19,231 nt of DNA from JAHHUA01 sp036635475 (GTDB taxonomy: Bacteria; Bacillota; Clostridia; Oscillospirales; Ruminococcaceae): the NCBI GenBank assembly GCA_036635475.1, contig JAVWQH010000034.1:1-19231 (forward strand). Direction: 5' to 3'. The position numbers and the translations under genes were made by a program. Positions 7,578 to 14,268 of this stretch are shown here, in pieces. The first letter of the stretch is position 1, and the number at the start of each line of letters is the position of its first letter. The notes beneath the pieces are model-generated. The model saw only the letters and a program-made list of their open reading frames with translations. It did not search any database and was not told the DNA's origin.

Positions 7578-8834
7578 TTATTCGTCATTATCATCAAAAG
7601 CAGCATCAAGAATTCTTCCTGCACTAATGTCGTTTAGGCTTGTAACAGATTTTAAACGTTTTTGCATTTGTCTTGTTCTAACGCCAACAAGCTTGTCCAA
7701 TTCGCTGTTAGCTTGTTCCAAACGTTGTTGAGTTAAAGTCAAAGCGGTGGTGAATTTATCAAATTCAGTTTTAACAGCGCCCAAAACTGTCCAAACTTCG
7801 GAGCTTCTTTTTTGTATTGCAAAAGTTTTAAATCCCATTTGCAAGCTGTTGAGGAGTGCTGCCATAGTGCTAGGGCCAGCAATATTGACTTTAAATTCTC
7901 GCTGCAAAATCTCCACAAGACCTCTGTTGACAGCTTCGGCATAAAGTCCCTCAAAGGGCAAAAACATAATAGCGAATTCAGTTGTGTTAGGATAGTCGAT
8001 ATATTTGTCCCTAATGTCTTTGGCAAAGGATTTCATACGGGTTTTAAGAGCAGTAGCAGCAGCGGTAACGGCTTCCGGAGAACCGCTGTCATACGCATCT
8101 ACAAGCTGAGTGTATGCGTCACAAGGAAATTTTGAGTCAATGGGCAGATAAATACTTGTATCATCGTCAGCGGGAATTTTAATTGCAAATTCAACAAAAC
8201 TTTGCGAGCCTTTTTTTGTTACAACATTGGTTTCATATTGTTCTGGAGCAAGGATTTCTTCAAGGATTGCACCCAGTTGAATTTCCCCTAAAATGCCTCT
8301 TGTTTTAACATTTGATAAAACTTTTTTCAAATCTCCCACGCCCACAGCAAGAGTTTGCATTTCCCCCAATCCCTTATAAACTTCTTGCAGACTTTGCGTT
8401 ACAACTTGGAAAGATTTTGTCATTTTATCCTCAAGAGTTTGCTGCATTTTCTCGTCCACAATTTTTCTGATATTGTCCAGTTGCTTGTTGTTATCATCTT
8501 GAATATAGGACAATTTTTTTTCAACAGACACACGAATAGCATCAAGTCTTTGTTCATTTTCAAAAGCAAAAGTTTTAAAACGCATTTCCTGTGATTGATA
8601 TGAGCCGGAAATGTTGTTGGAAAGGATTTCAGAAAGATTTTTAATTTGAGAGGAAAGCCCAGAATTAATTTCTTGACGAAGAGTTGAAAGTTGCTGTTGC
8701 ATTTCCAATTTAATTTTTGTAATGTCACTTTGAGAGTCATTGTTTTTATTGGAAAAGATTTTCACTAAAAGTATAGCCAGAACGATTAGAATGATAATAT
8801 TCAGAGAGATTGAAATATATAAAAGTGTTGTCAT
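7578..8834 (-). CDS. rmuC: DNA recombination protein RmuC (418 aa)
   Basis: An N-terminal membrane anchor (residues ~4-26) is followed by a long coiled coil (about 35-165) and then the RmuC domain (about 165-400). The domain has the family block GVGDLKKVLSNVKTRGILGE, LPIDSKFPCDAY, YPNTTEFAIMFLPFEGLYAEA and the segment around GPSTMAALLNSLQMGFKT. RmuC limits inversions and rearrangements at short inverted repeats in E. coli; its core resembles PD-(D/E)XK nucleases, and D/K of DSKFP belong to that core. The ribosome binding site is AAGGAAG. It is the last gene of a five-gene minus-strand operon. No convincing terminator is visible after it. Confidence 0.94.
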   Translation of the reverse strand: MTTLLYISISLNIIILIVLAILLVKIFSNKNNDSQSDITKIKLEMQQQLSTLRQEINSGLSSQIKNLSEILSNNISGSYQSQEMRFKTFAFENEQRLDAIRVSVEKKLSYIQDDNNKQLDNIRKIVDEKMQQTLEDKMTKSFQVVTQSLQEVYKGLGEMQTLAVGVGDLKKVLSNVKTRGILGEIQLGAILEEILAPEQYETNVVTKKGSQSFVEFAIKIPADDDTSIYLPIDSKFPCDAYTQLVDAYDSGSPEAVTAAATALKTRMKSFAKDIRDKYIDYPNTTEFAIMFLPFEGLYAEAVNRGLVEILQREFKVNIAGPSTMAALLNSLQMGFKTFAIQKRSSEVWTVLGAVKTEFDKFTTALTLTQQRLEQANSELDKLVGVRTRQMQKRLKSVTSLNDISAGRILDAAFDDNDE

Positions 8835-8851
8835 ATTTACTTCCTTTATCT

Positions 8852-9058
8852 TTAGTTGGTTTTCTTTGAAACTTTAACTTTATTGCCTTTTTCGTCAATA
8901 ATATAGGTGTGTTCAAGGGTGTCGGTCAAGCTCATTTTGAAGCTATTAATATATTCCTGTCGCAGTTTTTTTTGCAAAGCTAGTTCATCTTCAGTCAAAC
9001 CAACTTCTCTTGCTTTTTTAGCAAGTTCGTTAATTCTTTTTATTTTTTCATCAGTCAT
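8852..9058 (-). CDS. DUF896 (YnzC-like) small protein (68 aa)
   Basis: A short, charged helical protein. KIKRINELAKKAREVGLTEDE followed by LALQKKLRQEYINSFK is the conserved core of the DUF896 family, a two-helix hairpin whose Bacillus member is YnzC. The C-terminal part (TYIIDEKGNKVKV) is the usual tail. Function is unknown; in Bacillus a member sits in the SOS-linked lexA/yneA region, which is interesting beside rmuC, but this is weak evidence for a DNA-repair role. The ribosome binding site AAGGAGT precedes ATG. It lies 12 bases from the cyclophilin gene and 17 bases from rmuC. Confidence 0.9.
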   Translation of the reverse strand: MTDEKIKRINELAKKAREVGLTEDELALQKKLRQEYINSFKMSLTDTLEHTYIIDEKGNKVKVSKKTN

Positions 9059-9070
9059 TTAGAGTACTCC

Positions 9071-9802
9071 TTATTCAATAGTGATTTCTTCGATAATAAT
9101 AGTTTCCGATTCAGTTGTTTCTGTGGGAACAGAGGCATTAGCGATGGCATCAACAACGTCAATACCGCTTATAATATGTCCAAAAACGGTGTGTTTGCCA
9201 TCAAGCCAAGGCGCTCCTCCAACTTGTTTATATTTTTCAATAACTTTTATGGGGAAATTTGCTTTTCTCATAGCTTCAATAGCATCGTGGTCAATAGATT
9301 GAGCTTGAATAATATAAAACTGGCTGCCATTTTCGCCTTTATCGGAAGTAGCCATACCGATTGCACCACGAAAGTTCCACAAATCCATATCAATTTCATT
9401 GGGGAAAGGTTTATCCCAGATACTTCTTCCGCCTGTTCCGTCGTCAGGGTCACCGGATTGGATAAAATAATCCTTGATAATTTTGTTGAAAGGCAGTCCG
9501 TTATAGTAGCCATTTTGAGCAAGTGTCAAGAAATTCTCAACAGCCATAGGAGCTTTTTGTGGATAGAGAGCGATTTTAATATTGCCATAATTAGTGGAAA
9601 TAACAACTTTTTTAATTTCTTGATATGATGAATCAAATTGAATTAAATTAATCAAATCCTCATCAATACTTCGTATATATTCTTCCGGAGTTTGTGGGAT
9701 AGAGTTGTCAGTGATAATTTCCTCTGAGTTTTTGCCAAAATATAAAAAGCCTGCAATGATAAGAATAATTGGCAGAAGGATTGCTAAAACTTTTTGCAGC
9801 AT
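9071..9802 (-). CDS. Membrane-anchored cyclophilin-type peptidyl-prolyl isomerase (243 aa)
   Basis: A hydrophobic N-terminus (MLQKVLAILLPIILIIAGFL) is a signal anchor with no clear lipobox, so the enzyme should sit outside the membrane. The cyclophilin domain begins near residue 65 (VVISTNYGNIKIALYP) and includes FNKII, FIQSGDPDDGTGG, NGSQFYII and WLDGKHTVFGHI. The catalytic arginine of the FHRII-type motif is lysine here (K107), while Q115, F162, W199 and H204 positions are kept. The start is ATG at 9802, because GAGGTG lies 6 bases before it; an in-frame ATG at 9826 would overlap the upstream gene and has no ribosome binding site. It probably assists folding of exported proteins. Confidence 0.92.
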   Translation of the reverse strand: MLQKVLAILLPIILIIAGFLYFGKNSEEIITDNSIPQTPEEYIRSIDEDLINLIQFDSSYQEIKKVVISTNYGNIKIALYPQKAPMAVENFLTLAQNGYYNGLPFNKIIKDYFIQSGDPDDGTGGRSIWDKPFPNEIDMDLWNFRGAIGMATSDKGENGSQFYIIQAQSIDHDAIEAMRKANFPIKVIEKYKQVGGAPWLDGKHTVFGHIISGIDVVDAIANASVPTETTESETIIIEEITIE

Positions 9803-9812
9803 AAAATTCACC

Positions 9813-10550
9813 TCAATTTTTTTCATTAAAATAGCTATGTGAGTTAAGTTTTGTTTTTCTTATTTTCCAGTCGGGCATATATTCAGCAACAATTGCGTAA
9901 AATCTTTTGGAATGATTAGGCTCAATAAAATGGGAATATTCGTGGAGCATAACATATTCACAAAGTTCAAGGGGAGAATAAATAAGGGCAGTATTCATAG
10001 TTATGTAAGCGGATTGATGGTGACAAATGCCCCAACAGGCTTTCATTTTCCGCAGTTTTATAACAGGTTTTTTCAAGTTTTGAAAACGTGGAAGAGAGCG
10101 GATACTTTCGGAGAGAGCCTCAAAAACTCTTGTCAATTCGTTTTTTTGAAATTCATCAAGAAGTTGAAGTTTTCGCTTAGAGTTTTCCACATCTTTGAGA
10201 TAAAAAGTTAAGAACTTTTCCCTTACTTCAATTTTCTCGCAATTTTTTGGGATTGTCTTGTCCTCAATCAACTGCACAGCAAGGGTTTTTCCCCATAGAC
10301 AAAACAAGTCATTATTGGCAATATCATCGGTAAATTCGGGTATAATCGGACGCATCGCCATAGTATTTTTAAATTTTATTATGGAATTAAAATTTTTTAC
10401 AATAAAATTTTCTATAACAGCAATAGGAACTTTTTTATCAGCAGAAATATAAACCTTGCCATCGGGTTTAATGCGGAGATTGATATTTTTGACTTTTTTT
10501 CTGGTGAGGGAATATTCAATTTCATTATTATTATATTTAAGTATGCTCAT
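9813..10550 (-). CDS. YgjP-like zinc metallopeptidase domain protein (245 aa)
   Basis: Belongs to the DUF45 / YgjP-like metal-dependent hydrolase group. The N-terminal half is beta-rich (INLRIKPDGKVYISADKK). The C-terminal domain carries the zinc motif HEYSH at 203-207 and the downstream PNHSKRFY with a third histidine (213), preceded by ACWGICHHQSAYITMN, the family's CWG...G.I.lN block. Substrates are unknown; in other bacteria it often sits near restriction or helicase genes, but not here. The start is ATG at 10550 because it overlaps the upstream stop in TAATG, implying translational coupling; no separate strong Shine-Dalgarno is seen. Confidence 0.9.
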   Translation of the reverse strand: MSILKYNNNEIEYSLTRKKVKNINLRIKPDGKVYISADKKVPIAVIENFIVKNFNSIIKFKNTMAMRPIIPEFTDDIANNDLFCLWGKTLAVQLIEDKTIPKNCEKIEVREKFLTFYLKDVENSKRKLQLLDEFQKNELTRVFEALSESIRSLPRFQNLKKPVIKLRKMKACWGICHHQSAYITMNTALIYSPLELCEYVMLHEYSHFIEPNHSKRFYAIVAEYMPDWKIRKTKLNSHSYFNEKN

Positions 10551-10909
10551 TATTTTGAAATACCAAACTTTTCCGCCCAAACATCCTCTTTAAATCCAAT
10601 CAAAATAAAATCTTCACCAACTATAATAGGACGTTTAACAAGCATACCATCAGTAGCAAGAAGATTATATTGTTCATCATCGGACATAGATTGAATTTTA
10701 TCTTTCAAATCAAGCTCTTTATATTTCAAACCACTGGAGTTAAAAAACTTTTTCAGTTCAAAAGTTGAAAGTTTATGCCAAGACTTTAATTCGGCAGATG
10801 TTGGGTTATTCAAAGCAATATCTCTATAAGTGAAGTTGATATTGTTGTTTTCAAGCCATTGAACTGCGTTTTTGCAAGTACTGCATTTAGGGTAGCAAAG
10901 AATTGTCAT
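10550..10909 (-). CDS. Spx/ArsC-family thioredoxin-fold protein (119 aa)
   Basis: A thioredoxin-fold protein with CSTCKNA at residues 9-15 (CxxC) at the N-terminus, and DGMLVKRPIIVG near residues 88-99, where RPI is the conserved cis-Pro region. Homologues are annotated as arsenate reductase family or Spx/MgsR (YusI, YffB-like) proteins. It may be a glutaredoxin-linked arsenate reductase or a redox regulator of RNA polymerase; the sequence does not decide. No ars genes are near. The ribosome binding site AAGGAGAT is good. It is the first gene of the five-gene operon ending with rmuC, and its stop overlaps the next start. Confidence 0.88.
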   Translation of the reverse strand: MTILCYPKCSTCKNAVQWLENNNINFTYRDIALNNPTSAELKSWHKLSTFELKKFFNSSGLKYKELDLKDKIQSMSDDEQYNLLATDGMLVKRPIIVGEDFILIGFKEDVWAEKFGISK

Positions 10910-10941
10910 ATTTTAATCTCCTTATTTTATTATTACATTTT

Positions 10942-10947
10942 ATTATA
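10942..10947 (-). promoter_or_regulatory. Possible -10 element of the Spx/ArsC-rmuC operon
   Basis: On the minus strand there is a perfect TATAAT 32 bases before the start codon. At 17 bases upstream the -35 position is only TGGAAT, a weak match. The 12-bp palindrome at 10974-10985 lies just upstream and might bind a regulator. Confidence 0.45.
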
Positions 10948-10973
10948 CAATGAAATTCAATATAATTCCACCT

Positions 10974-10985
10974 TTTAACGTTAAA
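10974..10985. promoter_or_regulatory. 12-bp perfect palindrome between divergent transcription units
   Basis: TTTAACGTTAAA stands in the 260-base gap between the Spx/ArsC-like gene and the OPT gene. It is the only strong symmetric element in an otherwise AT-rich gap that contains no gene. Operator function is a guess. Confidence 0.3.
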
Positions 10986-11096
10986 TAGTGAACAACTTTA
11001 TGGTTTATGGAATGAAAAATATCTTTTTGAAAGTTATACCAAAAAAATATAATAAATAAAATGAAATATTTTGTAAATAATGTATTTAGGATTAAC

Positions 11097-11102
11097 TATA
11101 AT
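11097..11102 (+). promoter_or_regulatory. Possible -10 element for the OPT transporter gene
   Basis: TATAAT lies 68 bases before the GTG start. No good -35 is found at 16-18 bases; TTGTAA at 20 bases is the nearest candidate. Confidence 0.35.
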
Positions 11103-11169
11103 AAGAAATCAGACCAATAATTAAAAGCAAATCAAAAAAGAATTGTTAGAATATAAAGGAGACGAAACT

Positions 11170-13086
11170 GTGGATAAAAAATTGTCTAAAGGTGCATATG
11201 AGGGAGTAGAAGGAAAAAACTATGTCCCCTATGTCACAAACGGGCCGAAAATCGGTGGTAATGTGCCAATAATGGTAATTGGTGTCATTTTGGCAATACT
11301 TTTCGCAGCCTCAACTGCATACTCGGGAATGAAATCGGGGCTTACAGTTGCGGCAGGTATTCCGGGTTCAATAATAGGTTCAGGATTAATCGCCTTGTTC
11401 GCTAAGAAAAACGGAATATTCAGCAAAAACCTCGTTCAAGGTATGTCCAGCGGCGGAGAATCTGTGGCAAGTGGTATGATTTTTGTATTGCCCGCTGTTT
11501 TCTTGATTGGTGCAAATGTTTCATTTCTAGAGGGTTTTGTAGTGGGCGTGGGCGGAGTTCTCTTTGGAACAGGTGTTGCGGCTTTGGTTTATAATTATTT
11601 GATTGTAGAAGAGCATGGCAAATTGTCCTACCCTGAATCTATGGCGATATCAGAAACTCTTGTTGCCTCAGAGGGTGCAGGAGAATCTATGAAATATATG
11701 GGAATAGGTTTTGCGGTGGGCGGAATAATCACATTTGTTTCGGAATCATTTATGAATTTTGCAAATAATGTGATGAGCTATGTAAACGAAACTTATTACA
11801 AATGGAAACTTGAAATAGAAGTTAATCCTTTGCTTTTGGGAATTGGATTTATAGTCGGATTGGAAGTATCCTTGACAATGTTCGCCGGTTCAATTTTGGC
11901 AAACTTCGGAATAATGCCACTTATCGGATATTTTTCTGAATTTGCAAAAGAGGGCGAATTTGTATGGAATGACCCTAATGTTTTGGTAAATGCAATGCAA
12001 GTTAATAATATCGGCGGAAGCTATGTCAAATATATCGGAGCAGGTATGATGCTATCAGGCGGTATAATCGGTGCAGTAAAGCTGATACCTACAATAATAG
12101 TTTCCCTTAAAGAAACCTTTAAAGGCAAGTCCTCCACAAATGAAAATAAATCATCAAATTTAATATTAATTCTCGGTTTAGTTGTTGGACTTGTTGCTGC
12201 ATATATTATTTCTCAAGGAAATATATTGATGACCATAGTAGTTGCAATATTATCTTTCCTTTTAGCATTTTTATTTGTTATTGTTTCAGGACGATTAACG
12301 GGTACAATCGGAACTTCAAATTTGCCTGTTTCGGGTATGACAATAGCATCATTGGTTATAATCACATTATTATTTGTAATAATGGGTTGGGTATCACCAG
12401 AAAATAATAAATCATTGTTATTGTTCGGCACATTTATAGTTATAGCAATAGCAATAGCGGGCGGATATTGTCAATCACAAAAGGTAACTTTTGTTTTGGG
12501 TGGCGACAAGCGAGAAATGGATAAATACTTTGTTATTTCCAGTGTAATTGGTGTTGCAGTAGTAGTGGGCGTAATTTTGTTGCTTTCCAGCAAACTTTCA
12601 ATGACAGGCGATAATGTAGCTTTTGCATTGCCACAAGCAAATTTAATCTCAACATTAACCACAGGAATAATGTCGGGTGAATTGCCTTGGCATATGATAA
12701 TTGTTGGGGCAGTAATGGGAGTTGTATTATTCCTATTAAATCTTCCAACAATGACAATAGCAATCGGGTTTTATCTTCCAATTTCAACAACAGCAATCAT
12801 TTTGATAGGTGCAATTGTGCGTAGAATTGTTGAAATAGTATCTAAAACTCAACAAGAAAAAGAAACAAGAATAAGCAATGGCATTAGTTTGTCCTCAGGA
12901 CTTGTAGCCGGCGGTTCAATCATAGGATTAATCGGAATAATTCTGCATGTTTTGGGTGTAATAAAAGGTGGCAAACCGATGGGTTTTGCAGCATCAAACT
13001 CAATGGCATTTATTTTGCTTGTAGCATTGATACTTTGCACAATACTTCCATTATTATTGATGAAACCTAAAAAGCAAGCTAAATAA
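11170..13086 (+). CDS. OPT-family oligopeptide/metal-chelate transporter (638 aa)
   Basis: A large polytopic membrane protein (about 14-16 helices). It fits the OPT superfamily: AYSGMKSGLTVAAGIPGSII near residue 45, then LVQGMSSGGESVASG near 95, and LSYPESMAISETL near 155 are the typical conserved blocks. Bacterial members import oligopeptides or metal chelates using the proton gradient; substrate is unknown. Start choice: GTG at 11170, because AAGGAG lies 8 bases upstream. The frame stays open to a TTG at 11143, which has no ribosome binding site and would place the Shine-Dalgarno inside the gene. It is monocistronic, with its own terminator at 13105-13143. Confidence 0.92.
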   Translation: MDKKLSKGAYEGVEGKNYVPYVTNGPKIGGNVPIMVIGVILAILFAASTAYSGMKSGLTVAAGIPGSIIGSGLIALFAKKNGIFSKNLVQGMSSGGESVASGMIFVLPAVFLIGANVSFLEGFVVGVGGVLFGTGVAALVYNYLIVEEHGKLSYPESMAISETLVASEGAGESMKYMGIGFAVGGIITFVSESFMNFANNVMSYVNETYYKWKLEIEVNPLLLGIGFIVGLEVSLTMFAGSILANFGIMPLIGYFSEFAKEGEFVWNDPNVLVNAMQVNNIGGSYVKYIGAGMMLSGGIIGAVKLIPTIIVSLKETFKGKSSTNENKSSNLILILGLVVGLVAAYIISQGNILMTIVVAILSFLLAFLFVIVSGRLTGTIGTSNLPVSGMTIASLVIITLLFVIMGWVSPENNKSLLLFGTFIVIAIAIAGGYCQSQKVTFVLGGDKREMDKYFVISSVIGVAVVVGVILLLSSKLSMTGDNVAFALPQANLISTLTTGIMSGELPWHMIIVGAVMGVVLFLLNLPTMTIAIGFYLPISTTAIILIGAIVRRIVEIVSKTQQEKETRISNGISLSSGLVAGGSIIGLIGIILHVLGVIKGGKPMGFAASNSMAFILLVALILCTILPLLLMKPKKQAK

Positions 13087-13104
13087 TATAGTTTTATAAA
13101 ATGG

Positions 13105-13143
13105 AAAAACAGCGATTGAACCAAAAATTCAACGCTGTTTTTT
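13105..13143 (+). terminator. Intrinsic terminator of the OPT gene
   Basis: The stem AAAAACAGCG-A-TTGAA / TTCAA-CGCTGTTTTT has one bulged A and loop CCAAAAA, and ends in a T-run. It lies 18 bases after the stop codon, directly next to the convergent repeat/terminator of toxN. Confidence 0.85.
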
Positions 13144-13152
13144 CAATGCCCC

Positions 13153-13201
13153 AAAAATCAAAACGGCTTGTATACAGTGTAATTGCTGTAACAAGCCGTT
13201 T
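13153..13201 (-). terminator. Intrinsic terminator after toxN
   Basis: The hairpin part of repeat copy 1, read on the minus strand. An 11-bp plus 5-bp stem is followed by TTTTGATTTTT. It starts 28 bases beyond the toxN stop codon. Confidence 0.8.
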
Positions 13202-13240
13202 GCATATTGAGAAAATATTATTGAAGATTTAACTTTTTCT
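13153..13240. repeat. 88-nt direct repeat, copy 1 (end of toxN plus terminator hairpin)
   Basis: This segment matches 14220-14307 with only two mismatches (G/A in the hairpin loop, G/C next to CATATT). It contains a large hairpin: AAACGGCTTGT pairs with ACAAGCCGTTT and TACAG with CTGTA, around an 8-nt loop and one bulged A. On the minus strand the hairpin is followed by TTTTGATTTTT, so it serves as an intrinsic terminator for toxN. The last three codons and stop of toxN (R-K-S-stop) lie inside the repeat. Confidence 0.9.
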
Positions 13241-13726
13241 AAAAAGTGGTGCTTTTTCTTCAAGAATATTAAAATTGCAACAATTCTTTTTCAAAAAGGC
13301 GCTTGGTGAATTTGTTCTTTTAGAGTATGTATTTTCTGCTTTTTCTTTAATTGTGGATTTATTGTCGTTGCAGAAATTCAGCTGATTTAATAATATATTG
13401 TAATAATGCGGATTTTCTTTTTCAATGTCAAAATCTATTAAATATGCTTTATCAATTGGTATCATATTGTTAAATGCCATTAAACCGTATTTGCCGTCCA
13501 TTATTTTAAGCAAAAAGCAATTACTTTTCAATGTTTTATGAGCCTCTCTGGGGTGTTCTAATGGTACAAAATAGTCAAAGTTATTTATGGATAAAACAAT
13601 ACCAACATAGGGTCTATTTTGATTATAAAAGTCTGGTTTGTCTGAGTTATATTGAACTCTATTGTCAAATGACCACAAATATTTGACATAATCAAGATTA
13701 ACCCTAAATAATTCCAACCTGTTCAT
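13229..13726 (-). CDS. toxN: Type III toxin-antitoxin endoribonuclease toxin, ToxN/AbiQ family (165 aa)
   Basis: Resembles ToxN/AbiQ/CptN toxins, RNases that cut mRNA and their own repeat RNA and often abort phage infection. Matching blocks: LDYVKYLWSFDNRV (11-24), NRPYVGIVLSINNFDYFVPL (37-56), GKYGLMAFNNMIPI (78-91), YYNILLNQLNFCND (108-121) and the C-terminal KKNCCNFNILEEK (146-158). From memory, ToxN carries a T-S-P-K catalytic stretch where this protein reads E-H-P-R (57-60), closer to other subfamilies; this needs alignment. Length is normal (ToxN ~171). AGGAG lies 7 bases before ATG. Upstream are the 57-nt tandem repeats and a terminator, the classic type III layout. The last three codons come from the 88-nt repeat, so the native C-terminus may have been replaced. 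Confidence 0.9.
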   Translation of the reverse strand: MNRLELFRVNLDYVKYLWSFDNRVQYNSDKPDFYNQNRPYVGIVLSINNFDYFVPLEHPREAHKTLKSNCFLLKIMDGKYGLMAFNNMIPIDKAYLIDFDIEKENPHYYNILLNQLNFCNDNKSTIKEKAENTYSKRTNSPSAFLKKNCCNFNILEEKAPLFRKS

Positions 13727-13740
13727 ATAATTCTCCTAAC

Positions 13741-13776
13741 TAAAATAGCAAGGTAGCATAAAACTACCTTGCTATT
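13741..13776 (-). terminator. Attenuating terminator between toxI repeats and toxN
   Basis: A perfect 13-bp stem (AATAGCAAGGTAG / CTACCTTGCTATT) with loop CATAAAA (plus-strand sense) has only a short U-rich tail (TATTTTA) on the minus strand. It ends just before the toxN ribosome binding site. In known type III systems such a leaky terminator sets the excess of antitoxin RNA over toxin mRNA. A second GGTAGC copy just upstream in the transcript (13789-13782) could compete for one arm. Confidence 0.82.
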
Positions 13777-13791
13777 AATTAGCTACCTTTT

Positions 13792-13962
13792 TATTCCAAC
13801 TTAAATCTCCGAACTAGCGGGATAGGCTTGGACTCTCCTCGATATTGCTATTCCAACTTAAATCTCCGAACTAGCGGGATAGGCTTGGACTTTCCTCGAT
13901 ATTGCTATTCCAACTTAAATCTCTGAACGAGCAGAGATAGGCTTGGACTTTCCTATCTATGG
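13792..13962 (-). repeat. Three 57-nt tandem repeats (antitoxin units)
   Basis: The units start at 13792, 13849 and 13906 on the plus strand, exactly 57 bases apart. The first two differ by one base (ACTCTCC / ACTTTCC). The third is more divergent: CTCTGAACGAGCAGAG replaces CTCCGAACTAGCGGG, and it loses identity after about 13954. The unit nearest toxN lacks the final GC of the pseudoknot strand (AAUAAA instead of AAUAGC), so the array is about 2.8 copies. Confidence 0.92.
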
Positions 13963-13985
13963 TGTGGGGTAGTTACCACATATAC

Positions 13986-13991
13986 ATTATA
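13986..13991 (-). promoter_or_regulatory. -10 element of the toxI-toxN promoter
   Basis: On the minus strand there is a perfect TATAAT, about 25 bases before the first repeat's homology begins. The -35 position at 17 bases (GTATAT, 14014-14009) is poor and falls inside the inverted repeat at 14005-14040, which suggests activation or repression there. Confidence 0.55.
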
Positions 13992-14004
13992 CGCAAAGAA
14001 AATC

Positions 14005-14040
14005 AGATATATACTATATCCTTGCTTATAGTATATATCT
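14005..14040. promoter_or_regulatory. 14-bp perfect inverted repeat at the toxI promoter
   Basis: AGATATATACTATA / TATAGTATATATCT with an 8-base spacer TCCTTGCT. One arm covers the expected -35 position of the toxI promoter. It could be an operator, or a terminator-like hairpin insulating the cassette. Its AT-only arms lack the following T-run of a good terminator. Confidence 0.5.
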
Positions 14041-14064
14041 AAGCGTGGAAAATGTCAATGAGGA

Positions 14065-14119
14065 AAAAATCAAAACGGCTTGTATACAGTATAATTGCTG
14101 TAACAAGCCGTTTGCATAT
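14065..14119. repeat. Direct repeat, copy 2 (left edge of assembly gap)
   Basis: 55 bases identical to 14220-14274 and cut off by the N-run. It contains the whole terminator-like hairpin. Bases 14055-14064 (TCAATGAGGA) align without a gap to 13143-13152 (TCAATGCCCC), so this edge extends the homology to copy 1 on the far side. It may be the same physical copy as 14220-14307. Confidence 0.85.
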
Positions 14120-14219
14120 NNNNNNNNNNNNNNNNNNNNNNNNNNNNNNNNNNNNNNNNNNNNNNNNNNNNNNNNNNNNNNNNNNNNNNNNNNNNNNNNN
14201 NNNNNNNNNNNNNNNNNNN
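14120..14219. other. Assembly gap (100 N)
   Basis: Exactly 100 undetermined bases, the conventional size for a gap of unknown length. Both edges carry the same 55-nt sequence, so the true content may be nothing, extra repeat copies, or other sequence. Confidence 0.97.
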
Positions 14220-14268
14220 AAAAATCAAAACGGCTTGTATACAGTATAATTGCTGTAACAAGCCGTTT
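14220..14268 (-). terminator. Intrinsic terminator of the GntR-ABC operon
   Basis: The hairpin of repeat copy 3, read on the minus strand, begins 16 bases after the permease stop codon and is followed by a T-rich run broken by the gap edge. The loop is CAATTATA. Confidence 0.78.

Larger units (their letters stand above)
13741..13979 (-). ncRNA. toxI: ToxI-like antitoxin RNA of three tandem repeats
   Basis: Predicted transcript from the -10 at 13991-13986 to the terminator before toxN. It contains a short GUGG...CCAC leader hairpin and three repeats. In each repeat, read on the minus strand, UCCAA can pair with a downstream UUGGA, and CUAU (within GCCUAU) with AUAG just after it. The strands alternate, giving an H-type pseudoknot as in ToxI. 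Between them lies an extra hairpin: CUCUG/CAGAG in the first repeat, CCCG/CGG plus a bulged A in the other two. ToxN is expected to cut the precursor into single repeats and be blocked by them. The RNA role is inferred from position and fold, not from sequence match to a known antitoxin. Confidence 0.78.

Noticed and set aside
13153..13201. Insertion-sequence terminal repeats
   Set aside because: The 88-nt copies are in direct, not inverted, orientation and no transposase lies between them. The hairpin with T-run is better read as a terminator.
13792..13962. CRISPR array
   Set aside because: The 57-base units follow each other with no unique spacers, there are no cas genes, and the next gene is a ToxN-like toxin, so antitoxin repeats explain them better.
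13792..13979. RNase P RNA fragment (GAGGAAAGUCC-like motif on the minus strand)
   Set aside because: The short motif resembles the P4 strand of RNase P RNA, but it recurs every 57 bases and none of the other conserved regions are present.
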